Source of the DNA: Bacillus sp. USDA818B3_A
GTDB taxonomy: Bacteria; Bacillota; Bacilli; Bacillales; Cytobacillaceae
Length of the DNA: 64,000 nucleotides
Assembly: GCF_009928415.1 (NCBI RefSeq)
Contig: NZ_JAABNN010000018.1
Location: forward strand, 1-64,000
Direction of reading: 5' to 3'
The notes beneath the pieces are model-generated. The model worked only from the letters and a program-made list of their open reading frames with translations. It searched no databases and was not told where the DNA came from. The position numbers and the translations under genes are program-made. Shown here piece by piece: positions 16,541 to 25,910 of the stretch (positions are counted from its first letter, which is position 1; each line of letters begins with the position of its first letter).

Positions 16541-18493
16541 CTATTTGAAATGATCCTTAATGAAATCCGGGGCATGCTTTTCATCAAAAAACATGACTTC
16601 AAAATAATGGCCTGAACGGAAATAAAAGACAGCCGCGTATTCGTTGTCCGAGTTCGCGCTCGCGTTATTTAACATTTGATCAATCTGATCCTTATTGGTT
16701 ACATCCAAGGCCTCTCTGTTTTCTTCTATGACACCTTTAATTTTTTCTATATCTACAGGATTTTCTGTGCCGCCTTTGGCTACAAGTACATGTGTAATAT
16801 CATCTGAGCTTGGCATTGCATCTTTCAGCATTTCCTTTTGCTTAAGCCATTGGGTGAAATTTTGATAGTTTTGCTTAAACTCAAATCCAATAAAGCGGTC
16901 GTTCCCTAAATAGACTTCAATCGATGAACCCTTGAGGTAACGGCTTTCCTCATATGATTCTGCAAGTACATCTTTCCTTAATGCTGCAATCGCCTCTTTT
17001 ATATCATTGGAATTAGACAGGGTCACTCCGTTGGAAACCGGTCCAGCTCCAATGGTCATGGATTCAATTTTATTTTCTGTTAATTTAAAAATCCCATCTG
17101 TGGATTGCTTATATTCCTTTGATTCATAGACGGGTTTGAATAAGTCCTCATACAAACGTTCATTTACACTATATTCCCTTGTCACTTTGCTTCCATTTTT
17201 CAATTCATATTGGATATAGAAATTCACAGATTGGTTGTCTTCCTTTTTCTGATTGATTTTTTTATCAGAAAGGAGCTGCTGGTGAATCTTGCGAACGGCC
17301 TCAATATTTGCCTTTTCCTTCATCGGCAATGGCGTATAGTATTCTCTATAAGTATCATCATTTGAATAAAAACCCAATTGATCAGAGAACAGAACGGTTT
17401 TAATTTGTGCTTGCTCAGGAACTTTATTTTCATAGATTCCTAGAATTTGAACGCCTATCCCAAGGATAGCGATGATAGCTAAATAAACAATTAAGCCTTT
17501 TATTTGTCCGAAAACCCGCCACGTTTTTCTTAGAATCATTTCAGCTCCTAAATAGCCAATCAAAGCGCCGATTACATAACCGAAGATGGTCCAGCTAAAG
17601 CTTTGATAGGAAACCTCTTGGAAATACGATCCACCAAGCAGCATCACACAGAATGTAACCCCATATTTAAAAACAGAACGTATTTTGGGAAAGGCAATCG
17701 CCTCTGAAGCTGCTTCGAGGTTTCTTTTTTTATAGAAAAATAGTGAAAGCCCGTAGAGTACAATCGTTAAGATCATGTAGACAATCCCATCATTCCATTG
17801 AAATTTCCTGCCATCGAGAACAGCTGCAAAGGTGATAGGTGACAATTTTTCAAGCTGTCGATTTAGAAAATAATCCCCTGGAAAACCATAGAGTACTATT
17901 TTTAAATTAAAAAATACCAACATCGTGATCCCGATTGGGAAGAAGAGAAAAACATAAGCTAGAACCGCCTGAACAATTGACATTCCTGTCATCATGGCAA
18001 TAAACAAAGCGGCTGAGTATAACAGCAACGTGATTACCGCAGTCGACCCCGCCCAGTAGAAAATATCCTTTATACTATACAAATCACTGATGGCTAGATT
18101 GTTATGCATAAAAAGGATAATGAGTGTAATGACGGCAATAGGCAGGATTAAAAATATCATCCCGGTAAGCGCATATTGATGAAAAATCCGATCCCTTTTA
18201 AGAGGAATACTATGCATCAGGTCGGCTGCTTGTTTCACATGAAGAAAACGAAACAAGAATACCGCCAAGATGACAGGGACAATAACCATTAGCCCAATTT
18301 GAAAGGTAAAATTAACAAGAAACAGATTATTAGGTTGAGGATAATAACTTTTGGTTTCGTCAGAGACTATCATTAATAATTGAATCGGCAGAATAAATAG
18401 CATGGCTAGAAAGTAAACAATCGATACCCAGCCCGTACTCCGTCCAATTTGAAGCAGTAATTCTTTATTAAACAAAGACATTCTTGATGGCAT
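16541..18493 (-). CDS. ABC exporter permease with large C-terminal extracytoplasmic domain (DUF6449-like)
   Basis: About 650 residues. Residues 1-350 contain about eight to ten hydrophobic helices of an ABC-2 type permease. The C-terminal ~300 residues (after ILGIGVQILGIYEN) are hydrophilic and include a YEESRYLKGSSIEVYLGN-type region. The start ATG (MPSRMSLFN) lies inside the ATPase gene end; a second ATG four codons later is possible. With its ATPase it forms a YtrBC-like exporter thought to act in envelope stress. Substrate unknown. Confidence 0.75.
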   Translation of the reverse strand: MPSRMSLFNKELLLQIGRSTGWVSIVYFLAMLFILPIQLLMIVSDETKSYYPQPNNLFLVNFTFQIGLMVIVPVILAVFLFRFLHVKQAADLMHSIPLKRDRIFHQYALTGMIFLILPIAVITLIILFMHNNLAISDLYSIKDIFYWAGSTAVITLLLYSAALFIAMMTGMSIVQAVLAYVFLFFPIGITMLVFFNLKIVLYGFPGDYFLNRQLEKLSPITFAAVLDGRKFQWNDGIVYMILTIVLYGLSLFFYKKRNLEAASEAIAFPKIRSVFKYGVTFCVMLLGGSYFQEVSYQSFSWTIFGYVIGALIGYLGAEMILRKTWRVFGQIKGLIVYLAIIAILGIGVQILGIYENKVPEQAQIKTVLFSDQLGFYSNDDTYREYYTPLPMKEKANIEAVRKIHQQLLSDKKINQKKEDNQSVNFYIQYELKNGSKVTREYSVNERLYEDLFKPVYESKEYKQSTDGIFKLTENKIESMTIGAGPVSNGVTLSNSNDIKEAIAALRKDVLAESYEESRYLKGSSIEVYLGNDRFIGFEFKQNYQNFTQWLKQKEMLKDAMPSSDDITHVLVAKGGTENPVDIEKIKGVIEENREALDVTNKDQIDQMLNNASANSDNEYAAVFYFRSGHYFEVMFFDEKHAPDFIKDHFK

Positions 18494-19370
18494 AGCCGAT
18501 ATCCCCCATTTCATATATAAAGATTTCCTCAAGCGTAAGAGGCAGCAAATCGAAAATGACAGGGCTTGTTTGCAGGATTCGTCTCTCTAGTTCATCTTCA
18601 TCTCCTCTGACAATGAAAAGGTACACGCTTCCCCGCTTTTCTGTATGAAGCGGATTAAGATTTAATAGCAGCTTTTCTGGAGGAGTACCATTTTTATAAG
18701 CAACCTGTATCTTATGGATATCAGCTTTCAGATCATCCAATTCTTTTTCGATTAAGAGTGTGCCTTTATGGATAATCCCGATATGATCACAAATATCTTC
18801 AATCTCACGAAGATTATGTGAGGAGATCAGAATGGTCATTTCTCTTTCGGCCACATCATGAATCAACAGGTTTTTCACCTTTTTCCTGACAACTGGATCA
18901 AGGCCATCCAATGGCTCATCTAAAATGAGGATCTCCGGATTGGAGGAAAGAGCGAGAATGAAAGCAATCTGTCTTTGCCATCCCTTTGAAAAGGTTTGGA
19001 TTTTTTTATTCACATTCAACTCAAATAGCTCGGCCAAGCTTCGGAACCGTTCCTCCTCCCAAGTTGGGTAACAGCTTTTATAAAAACGGGCCATTTGCTT
19101 TGCAGTATATTGCGAGAAAAAGTAGGGTTGGTCTGGTATGTAAAAAACTTTTTGCTTTAGACTGATATTTTCAAATACACTTTCCTCATTAATTGTTACT
19201 TCTCCCTGATCCTGGCGGTAGATTCCAGCCAACAGTTTAATTAAAGTGGTTTTCCCTGCACCATTTGATCCAATCAGACCGTAAATGGAGCCTTTGTTAA
19301 TGGATAAGTTGACTTTTTCCAGTGCAGTAAAACGGTCAAATTTTTTGCTGACACCTTTTATTTCAATCAT
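18468..19370 (-). CDS. ABC transporter ATP-binding protein (YtrB-like)
   Basis: 300 residues with Walker A GLIGSNGAGKTTLIKLLAG, a degenerate signature TFSKGWQRQIA in place of LSGGQ, Walker B EILILDEPLDGLDP and the switch His in LISSHNLREIEDI. The degenerate signature is usual in YtrB-type exporters. It overlaps the GntR gene by eight bases upstream and the permease by 26 bases downstream, showing tight translational coupling. Confidence 0.9.
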   Translation of the reverse strand: MIEIKGVSKKFDRFTALEKVNLSINKGSIYGLIGSNGAGKTTLIKLLAGIYRQDQGEVTINEESVFENISLKQKVFYIPDQPYFFSQYTAKQMARFYKSCYPTWEEERFRSLAELFELNVNKKIQTFSKGWQRQIAFILALSSNPEILILDEPLDGLDPVVRKKVKNLLIHDVAEREMTILISSHNLREIEDICDHIGIIHKGTLLIEKELDDLKADIHKIQVAYKNGTPPEKLLLNLNPLHTEKRGSVYLFIVRGDEDELERRILQTSPVIFDLLPLTLEEIFIYEMGDIGYAIKNVFV

Positions 19371-19752
19371 TGCTTTCGCCTCCCCCTTTTGCCTTGTCTA
19401 GGTCCTGAATTAACTCGATGATGTCACTCGCCGGGATTCCCAGATACAAAGCTTCCAAGACTAGTTTTTCAAGTTCCTTTCGTACAGCCACTATTTTCTC
19501 TACATCCTTTATTTGATTGTTCGGATTGACGAAGCTGCCTTTCCCTTTAATGGAATAGATAAAGCCTTGGATTTCCAATTCACGATAAGCCTTTTGAATT
19601 GTATTTGGATTGACGGTGAGTTCTGTAGCTAATGTTCTTACTGATGGAAGCTGCTCATCCGGTCCTAATAATTCATTCATGATAAGTTCCTTCATTTTAT
19701 CCACCAACTGTTCATATATCGGCTTTCGGCTCCTTATGTCTAACTCAAACAT
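19363..19752 (-). CDS. GntR-family repressor, YtrA subfamily
   Basis: About 129 residues. The winged helix (RKPIYEQLVDKMKELI...LPSVRTLATELTVNPNTIQKAYRELE) is followed by only a short helical dimerisation tail, as in YtrA. GGAGG stands eight bases before the ATG. First gene of the operon with ABC and sigma genes, and it probably represses its own promoter through the palindrome immediately upstream. Confidence 0.9.
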   Translation of the reverse strand: MFELDIRSRKPIYEQLVDKMKELIMNELLGPDEQLPSVRTLATELTVNPNTIQKAYRELEIQGFIYSIKGKGSFVNPNNQIKDVEKIVAVRKELEKLVLEALYLGIPASDIIELIQDLDKAKGGGESND

Positions 19753-19791
19753 AACGGGTGCCTCCAATCTGTATTAAGTGTACTATTATTC

Positions 19792-19810
19792 ATAATACAG
19801 TTTGTATTAT
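19792..19810 (-). promoter_or_regulatory. Operator of the GntR-ABC-sigma operon
   Basis: Perfect 8-bp inverted repeat ATAATACA-GTT-TGTATTAT, about 40 bp upstream of the GntR start. It has the spacing expected for a YtrA-like dimer. Confidence 0.65.
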
Positions 19811-19865
19811 ATTCCAATACCTACCAAAAGGGAAGTGTTTTTTTTACATTTTATAAAACAATTTT

Positions 19866-20060
19866 TTGCAGGTATTTTTTAGATTTTTAACCTTCTTGTT
19901 CAGCCATTCACATAAATCCTATAAAAGTGAATACGTTAGTGAGTATCATTTGGGAGATATCGGTGTGGGTCTTTTTTATGGAGCGTTGGGGATTGGGTTA
20001 TTATTAAGCAAAAACCATTTAGTGGTATTTGCGTTTCTGCTATTTTGGTGCCGCGTTTGA
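19866..20060 (+). pseudogene. Possible MFS transporter fragment
   Basis: Only about 35 residues are suggestive: EYHLGDIGVGLFYGALGIGLLLS looks like the seventh helix region of MFS drug-type transporters. It has no ribosome site and is cut off by the pdxA terminator. It may be a relic; the MFS remnant near 6.5-7.2 kb lacks just this part. Confidence 0.3.
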
Positions 20061-20075
20061 TGCTTATAAAAAAAA

Positions 20076-20119
20076 GGATGCTGAGTTAATAAGAAACCAA
20101 ACTTATTAACTCAGCATCC
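20076..20119 (-). terminator. Terminator of the acid-sugar operon
   Basis: Perfect 18-bp stem GGATGCTGAGTTAATAAG and its complement, with an 8-base loop, followed by eight or more T on the minus strand just after pdxA2. Confidence 0.9.
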
Positions 20120-20131
20120 CTCCTTAGTATT

Positions 20132-21139
20132 CTATTTTCTTTTCGGAGCAAGTTCTACACCCTGGCGGATTGCCTCCATTAAGCTTTTTTCTTCAACAAT
20201 TCCCTTACCGGCAATGTCAAATGCGGTTCCGTGGTCAACACTTGTTCGAATAATCGGTAAGCCGACTGTAATGTTTACACCGGCATCTAAGCCTAATACT
20301 TTGACTGGACCGTGTCCTTGATCATGGTACATAGCAACAACAATGTCAAAATCGCCGCGAACGGTTCGGAAAAATAAGGTATCTGCTGGTAATGGACCAA
20401 CCACGTTAATTCCTTCTTCTTTTGCCTTATTGACACCAGGAATGACCTTCTCTTCTTCCTCACCGTAACCAAATAAGCCATTTTCACCTGCATGCGGGTT
20501 GATTCCACAAACGGCAATTCTTGGGTTTTCAGTTCCGGATTTAGTAAGTGTTTCATGAGCTAACTTGATTACACGGTAGACACGTTCTGGATTAATCATT
20601 TTAACAGCATCAATAATACCAACGTGTGTTGTCACATGAATAACCTTTAAGTTCGGTGCAGAAAGCATCATCGAAAATTCACTTGTATTGGTTAAATCAG
20701 CGAGAATTTCTGTATGTCCAGGATATCGATGTCCTCCTTTGTGCAAAGCTTCTTTGTTTAAAGGAGCCGTACAAATGGCATCGATTTTCTGATTGTTAGC
20801 TAAATCAATCGCTTTTGCTAAATATTCAAATGCTGCATGCCCTGCTTCAGCGGACACTTGTCCAACAGGTAAGTCTTCGCTAAGTAAATTAAGATCTAAA
20901 CAATAGACGATTCCTCGTTTAAACGTAAGATCATTAATTTGATCATCCGTGATTGATTCAACTGTTAAATCACTATTAACAAATCCCTTTGCGCGATTCA
21001 GTATTTTGGTATCGCCAATGACAATTGGATTACATATATCATATATTTCTTGATTTTGAAGGCTTTTCAAAATGATTTCAGGACCTACACCTGCACCGTC
21101 CCCCATGGTAATTCCAATAATCGGTTTGATTTCAATCAT
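20132..21139 (-). CDS. pdxA2: PdxA2-type 4-phosphate dehydrogenase of D-threonate/D-erythronate catabolism
   Basis: About 335 residues of the PdxA family. Visible metal-binding His segments are YPGHTEILADL, HVTTHVGI and AMYHDQGHGPVK. PdxA2 enzymes oxidise D-threonate or D-erythronate 4-phosphate, and decarboxylation yields dihydroxyacetone phosphate. The role is inferred from its place after a DUF1537 kinase; the vitamin B6 enzyme PdxA would not sit in this operon. The ATG chosen follows AGAGAGG; another ATG three codons earlier overlaps the kinase stop. Confidence 0.85.
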   Translation of the reverse strand: MIEIKPIIGITMGDGAGVGPEIILKSLQNQEIYDICNPIVIGDTKILNRAKGFVNSDLTVESITDDQINDLTFKRGIVYCLDLNLLSEDLPVGQVSAEAGHAAFEYLAKAIDLANNQKIDAICTAPLNKEALHKGGHRYPGHTEILADLTNTSEFSMMLSAPNLKVIHVTTHVGIIDAVKMINPERVYRVIKLAHETLTKSGTENPRIAVCGINPHAGENGLFGYGEEEEKVIPGVNKAKEEGINVVGPLPADTLFFRTVRGDFDIVVAMYHDQGHGPVKVLGLDAGVNITVGLPIIRTSVDHGTAFDIAGKGIVEEKSLMEAIRQGVELAPKRK

Positions 21140-21140
21140 T

Positions 21141-22436
21141 TCAAACATCCTCTCTTGTCATAAATTTTAACGTATTTAGTAATGAGTGTTCATTTCCAAA
21201 ACCGCCGGCCTTTGTAACCGTCCAGTATCGTCGAGCGTTTGTTGCACTACCTAATTTCCCTAAAGGTAATCCCGCTTCTATTTCTGTATACAATTGCATT
21301 TGATTCATATTTAGGTGGTTACAGACCGCTTTGGCTGTGTCCCCGCCTGTTAGGATTAATCCATTAATGGTGGGCAATGAATGAACAATGGCTTTAGCAA
21401 TAACGCCGAGTTCCATGGAAATAGCTTCGCTAATTTGTGTATTGCCTAGAGAAAGTTCCGTTCCAAGCTGTTTGGTTGCTTCTCTATTATCAACTGACGA
21501 ATCCACGAATAGCACAAAATGCTTCTTGTGGGATTCCTTCGTAAACTCATCGATGATATCAGATAATCTATAGGTTTTTTTAATTAAATGAACAGGATCT
21601 AGTTCTACAAAATGAGTATCGGGCATCTTCTTTACCATCTCAAGCTGCTGTTTTGTAACCAATGATAGACTAGCAGATACCGTTAACGTTTTTTCGATTC
21701 CTAGTGCCTCTTGCTGATTTACTTCCGCTTTTTTTAATTGTAATGCACTCGGCAAATATTCAATTAACCCTGCAGATCCAGCCCAAACGGTTTTTTTATT
21801 AAACTGTCCAAATGTCTCTGCAATTATCTTTAAGTCTTCATCCGTTGATGCATCACAAATAAACCAAGTAGTGCCCTGCCCTGTATTTTCTACAATTTTA
21901 TTTGTTAAATTCTCATTTGAGGAGTTTAATAATGATTGATCGATTAGACAAATTCGATCGTCTACATATTTTTTTAATAAGTTCGGAATAAAGCTTTCTT
22001 TCACCGGTGTTTTGGGATCCCGGCCAAATTCTGTTTCTGAGACACGTTCACCGTTCACATATTGATAGCCATTAATTGTTTGACGATTCATTTTTGGAAA
22101 AGCTGGAGCAAGAACAATAATTTCAGGTTGATAAACAGAAACAAGAGCCGCCAATTCAGCGGCCACATTTCCTCGTAATGTTGAGTCTATTTTTTTATAT
22201 ACTTGTTCATATCCTTGTTTTCGAAAAATAGAGCTTGCGTTATAAATCGTTTCATAAGCAACTTCTTCACTCATCGCACGACTATCGGTATCAATTATTG
22301 CAACATCCTCTGTTGATTGTAAAGAGGAATCTTTATAATCCAGGAACACGGTAGAGGAGATCCCAATCTTCGATAACTGCACACCTGCATCATTTGCCCC
22401 TGTTAGATCATCCGCAATAATGTAAAAACGTTGCAT
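21141..22436 (-). CDS. Four-carbon acid sugar kinase (DUF1537; DtnK/DenK-like)
   Basis: 431 residues. The N-terminal domain opens with YIIADDLTGANDAGVQ, the acid-sugar-binding signature, and the C-terminal nucleotide-binding domain shows LILTGGDTAKAVCNHL and GLPLGKLG. Characterised members phosphorylate D-threonate, D-erythronate or 3-oxotetronate with ATP. Pairing with a PdxA2 gene points to threonate or erythronate 4-phosphate as product. It nearly touches pdxA2 and lies 40 bp after the permease gene. Confidence 0.88.
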   Translation of the reverse strand: MQRFYIIADDLTGANDAGVQLSKIGISSTVFLDYKDSSLQSTEDVAIIDTDSRAMSEEVAYETIYNASSIFRKQGYEQVYKKIDSTLRGNVAAELAALVSVYQPEIIVLAPAFPKMNRQTINGYQYVNGERVSETEFGRDPKTPVKESFIPNLLKKYVDDRICLIDQSLLNSSNENLTNKIVENTGQGTTWFICDASTDEDLKIIAETFGQFNKKTVWAGSAGLIEYLPSALQLKKAEVNQQEALGIEKTLTVSASLSLVTKQQLEMVKKMPDTHFVELDPVHLIKKTYRLSDIIDEFTKESHKKHFVLFVDSSVDNREATKQLGTELSLGNTQISEAISMELGVIAKAIVHSLPTINGLILTGGDTAKAVCNHLNMNQMQLYTEIEAGLPLGKLGSATNARRYWTVTKAGGFGNEHSLLNTLKFMTREDV

Positions 22437-22476
22437 AATTTACGACTCCTTTACTACTACATTCTTTTTACATAAG

Positions 22477-23439
22477 TTAAACTGTTGCTTTTCGTTGCTC
22501 CACCCTCTTGGCATACCAGGTCGTAATCAACGGAGTGAAAATGGCAGTGACAATAACTGCTGCTGTAACTTGAAGTGTTGCTGTAGCAGCAATCTCACTA
22601 TAGCCAGTATAAACGGCCGCAACGGCCATTGGTACAGCTGCAGCATTACCAGCAGTTGATGAAGCGGCAATACCTGCTACACCGTTTCCACCTGTGATGC
22701 GATCAATGATAAATAAGACTAAACCTGTAACTACAACAACTGCTACACCTAAGATAACACCAGAAATTCCAGCTTTCACAACATTGGTTAAGTTAATTCC
22801 AGCACCTATGGCTAAAGAAAACAGTGGAATAATAACGTCTTGTCCCTTGCTTAAGAATTCCCTCATTTTTTCATCAAGGTTTCCGAGAATCATTCCTAGT
22901 AATAAAGGAAGGATTGCAAACACGAACGCTAAGAGTGGGAAACTTGCTAATCCAGCAACACCAAGAATTAACATTGTAAAGAATGGACCAGATTCAAGAG
23001 ACATAATGGAATAGGCAGCAACATCTTCTGCTTTCTTTCCTAACTGCCCCATAAGTGCCATATAAAGTCCACCGTTTGTATCTGAAAATGCAGCTATGAT
23101 TGCTAAAGCAGATAACCCTAAGAATAAGTGGTTTTGATCTGGAAAAATGGCTTTAATAAGTAAGGCGATAAGAAATGTAGTACCAATTTTACCAGCCCAT
23201 AAGCTTACCCCTTTTTTCAAGATGTAACCGGTTGCCTGGAATCGTATAGTTGAACCTAAACAAATATAAAATGCTGCTAGTAGAGCTGAAGTTCCTGTTA
23301 ATAGTCCCCCTGTAAAAGAACTTTTAAATTCAGGTAATTCAAAGATCCCCGGTAAAAATGTACGAATTAACGCTCCAATAAGTAAGGGTATTAACATCAT
23401 ACCGCCTGGAACTTTATCAATTGCTGCTTTAATTCTCAT
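22477..23439 (-). CDS. 2-keto-3-deoxygluconate permease family (KdgT-like) transporter
   Basis: 320 residues, about ten membrane helices. Hallmarks are KVPGGMMLIPLLIGALI at the start, AFSDTNGGLYMAL and GIAASSTAGNAAAVP. The KdgT family brings in acid sugars by proton symport. In this operon the likely cargo is the four-carbon acid sugar used by the kinase and not ketodeoxygluconate; that is inference from context. First gene of the operon. Confidence 0.85.
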   Translation of the reverse strand: MRIKAAIDKVPGGMMLIPLLIGALIRTFLPGIFELPEFKSSFTGGLLTGTSALLAAFYICLGSTIRFQATGYILKKGVSLWAGKIGTTFLIALLIKAIFPDQNHLFLGLSALAIIAAFSDTNGGLYMALMGQLGKKAEDVAAYSIMSLESGPFFTMLILGVAGLASFPLLAFVFAILPLLLGMILGNLDEKMREFLSKGQDVIIPLFSLAIGAGINLTNVVKAGISGVILGVAVVVVTGLVLFIIDRITGGNGVAGIAASSTAGNAAAVPMAVAAVYTGYSEIAATATLQVTAAVIVTAIFTPLITTWYAKRVEQRKATV

Positions 23440-23485
23440 CTCAACTTCATCCCCTTGTGTTGTATTTTTAAACAGTTAAAACTTT

Positions 23486-23499
23486 TGGAATCGATTACA
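23486..23499 (-). promoter_or_regulatory. cre box (CcpA site) upstream of the acid-sugar operon
   Basis: TGTAATCGATTCCA on the minus strand matches the cre consensus TGWAANCGNTNWCA at all but one defined position. It lies about 47 bp before the permease start, fitting catabolite repression. Confidence 0.65.
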
Positions 23500-23524
23500 T
23501 TTTTTATTCTAATCCCAATCGACA

Positions 23525-23582
23525 AAAAATGCAACGATTTTATTTTAAAAAAAATGATATAAAATAAAGTCGTTGCATTTTT
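23525..23582 (-). terminator. Long inverted repeat, terminator of the regulator gene
   Basis: Arms AAAAAATGCAACGA and TCGTTGCATTTTT with further pairing TTTATTTTA/TAAAATAAA inside. It starts about 15 bases after the regulator stop codon and ends in a T run, separating it from the operon. Confidence 0.7.
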
Positions 23583-23596
23583 AAACAGCTATTAAA

Positions 23597-25291
23597 TTAT
23601 CCTTTTAACTTACGCCAAAGTGTTGAGCGATTAATATTTAAACGTTTTGCTGCTTTGGTTTGGTTATATTCCTCTTCTTCTAATACTTTTTCAATAATTT
23701 TCTTCTCAATATCTTCTAATGTCCCCATCAAAAAATCAGAAGAAATTCCTACATCAACTGGTCTTTTCTGATTCAACAGACTTTCTATTAATTCTTTTTC
23801 AATTACATAACCCTTTTCCGTGAGGACCGCATCTTTTAATAATGCTTTTAATTCCTCTACATTGCCTGGCCAATCATATTTCGCCAATAAAGCTAACCCT
23901 TCTTCTTTTATCTTAATGGCAGATGTCCCTAACGTTTGGTTAAAATGAAGAATAAACGATGTCACAAGTTCCCTTAAATCCTCTTTCCGTTCGGCCAAAG
24001 AAGGGATATAAATCCGACTGATATCATCACTATATACTTCCCATGAGGGCTGTGGTTCAATCATGCCCATAATAGTTGTTATTCCGATACCTTTTATAGA
24101 CACAATTTTTCTCCAAAGCTCATCACTTAATCCTTCATCTAAAAAGTCAATAGAATGAATATAAATGGTTTTGATATCCTTATCTATCTTTTCAAGACTG
24201 ATATCTAGTAAATCCAATGCTTTTATCGAAGCATATAAGCCGTTCCCATGTGTTTTATGGTAATGAATATACTGAGCAATCAATTCCTTTTCAGTACCCC
24301 TTTTTCCATTTAAGATAAAACCAGTGTGTGAAAGACATCGATCGATCATGGTTAGACATGCATTCATTGCTTCACTTTGATGAATAATTAGTGGGGGAGA
24401 TAACACATTGACCTTCATATTTTCTTCTGATGAAGGATTAATTTTCAACTGAGAAAATTGACAAATATAATAGGAGGATTCTGTTGTCGATAATTTCGAT
24501 TTGATTAGTTTTAATGTTTCTCCATTATTATCTTTGATATAGACGGTTTCCTTCCCGCTAGCATCATTCTGATTTGCATTCAATATCAATTGAATTTCTT
24601 TTATCGGTCTTGAAGGAAAAGTAGTCCATTGTTCATAGACAATATCCCCATTGGGGGAAAGAAGCATAAAGTCTTTTGCAGTCACATGTAATACAGCCTT
24701 TAATCGTTCGATTTCCAGCTTATTATTCAACATCCATCGGGCCACCATTTTCGCTTCCTTAAATGAATCAAAAATGGCTTCCCTTCCCGATTGAAGCAAT
24801 ATTCCTAAAAGCCCCAATCTTGAAGCTGTTTCAAACGTTACGACATCCCCTATGATGAGTTGATACCCCTCGAGTTTTAACCTTGATAGTAATGGCTCTG
24901 TTTCATTTTCATCATCAATCGTAAAAATATCTATCGGAATATCCAAAAGGTCTATAATCGCCTTTGCTCCGAGAGTAATAGTTGGGAATCCAACGATCGC
25001 CTTCTTCCTTGGAAGATCATTTGCAAGTGTGAAGACTCGAAGCATATCGTAACCAGATACATGGACATCGATAACCGGAATGCCGACGGCTTCACCAATC
25101 AACTTGGCAGTTCCACCACGACTGATTATGACATCAAATCCTTGTGCTTCCGCCTTTTTTGCTAAAACAACGCCTTCCTGAAGATTCCCAACTTTAATAT
25201 GGATATCTATTTCGGTCTCTTCACGTCGACACTCTTCTATTAAATTCTCCATAGCGGCATACGGAGCCACAAACAACGCTTTAATCTTCAT
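23597..25291 (-). CDS. PrpR_N / AAA+ / Fis-type regulator with degenerate AAA+ domain
   Basis: About 564 residues. Residues 1-190 match the PrpR N-terminal sensor domain (DVIISRGGTAKLI..VPVIDVHVSGYDMLR). A PAS-like region follows, then an AAA+ domain with GKRGTEKELIAQYIH in the Walker A position and a poorly conserved Walker B. The sigma-54 contact loop GAFTGA is absent. The C-terminus is a Fis-type helix-turn-helix (NQTKAAKRLNINRSTLWRKL). It likely senses an acid sugar or its phosphate and controls the downstream operon, but probably with the ordinary sigma factor. The ATG follows AGGTG; a GTG lies three codons upstream. Confidence 0.8.
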   Translation of the reverse strand: MKIKALFVAPYAAMENLIEECRREETEIDIHIKVGNLQEGVVLAKKAEAQGFDVIISRGGTAKLIGEAVGIPVIDVHVSGYDMLRVFTLANDLPRKKAIVGFPTITLGAKAIIDLLDIPIDIFTIDDENETEPLLSRLKLEGYQLIIGDVVTFETASRLGLLGILLQSGREAIFDSFKEAKMVARWMLNNKLEIERLKAVLHVTAKDFMLLSPNGDIVYEQWTTFPSRPIKEIQLILNANQNDASGKETVYIKDNNGETLKLIKSKLSTTESSYYICQFSQLKINPSSEENMKVNVLSPPLIIHQSEAMNACLTMIDRCLSHTGFILNGKRGTEKELIAQYIHYHKTHGNGLYASIKALDLLDISLEKIDKDIKTIYIHSIDFLDEGLSDELWRKIVSIKGIGITTIMGMIEPQPSWEVYSDDISRIYIPSLAERKEDLRELVTSFILHFNQTLGTSAIKIKEEGLALLAKYDWPGNVEELKALLKDAVLTEKGYVIEKELIESLLNQKRPVDVGISSDFLMGTLEDIEKKIIEKVLEEEEYNQTKAAKRLNINRSTLWRKLKG

Positions 25292-25472
25292 TCGTACCAC
25301 ACCTATATCCTTTAAATTCTAGTCTAGTCATAGCATAAGTCGAAGGGGATTGCAATGTACAAGGTATTTTTCATTCCATAAATAATGATATTGATGCATA
25401 TTTTGGTTTGTTTTTCATGCAGTAGTTTATTATTAGGATGCAAGTTATTCTGCAAGGAAGAAGGACTATTTT

Positions 25473-25910
25473 ATGCTATTTTATGTAATTGCACTCCTCG
25501 TTATTGTGATGGACCAGCTTTCTAAATATCTAATTCGCGCCTACATTGATATCAATGAAACATTTACATTGTGGGGAATACAACTCACACATATCGAAAA
25601 TAGCGGGATGGCAGGAGGTTTATTTCAAGGCAATGCAAAGCTTTTCGGAGTTGTGGCTGTGTCGTTCGTGATAGGTGTTTTATATTTTCGTAGAACCGGA
25701 GAAATGAAGGGTGCTCTCATCGATTGTAGTTTTGGACTCCTAGTCGGAGGAGCAATTGGAAATGGTATCGATAGACTTTTGTTTGGGCAGGTGACAGATT
25801 TTATCATTCGATCTGGCGGAATTCTTAACTTGGCTGACCATGCTATCGAGATAGGGGTGTTCCTGCTTATTATTTATGGGGTCGTTAGATGGTTGAAAAA
25901 TAAGCACTAG
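25473..25910 (+). CDS. lspA: Signal peptidase II (lipoprotein signal peptidase)
   Basis: 145 residues, four membrane helices. The catalytic Asp pair is present in GGAIGNGIDRLLFGQVTDFI and NLADHAIEIG, and the N-terminal MDQLSKYLI segment is typical. It cleaves prolipoprotein signal peptides after lipidation. It is not next to ileS/rluD, where the housekeeping lspA usually lies, so it is probably an additional copy. AAGGAAGAAGGA precedes the ATG. Confidence 0.88.
   Translation: MLFYVIALLVIVMDQLSKYLIRAYIDINETFTLWGIQLTHIENSGMAGGLFQGNAKLFGVVAVSFVIGVLYFRRTGEMKGALIDCSFGLLVGGAIGNGIDRLLFGQVTDFIIRSGGILNLADHAIEIGVFLLIIYGVVRWLKNKH

Noticed and set aside
23440..23596. Sigma-54 (-24/-12) promoter before the KdgT-like gene
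   Set aside because: No GG-N10-GC pair at proper spacing, and the regulator lacks GAFTGA.
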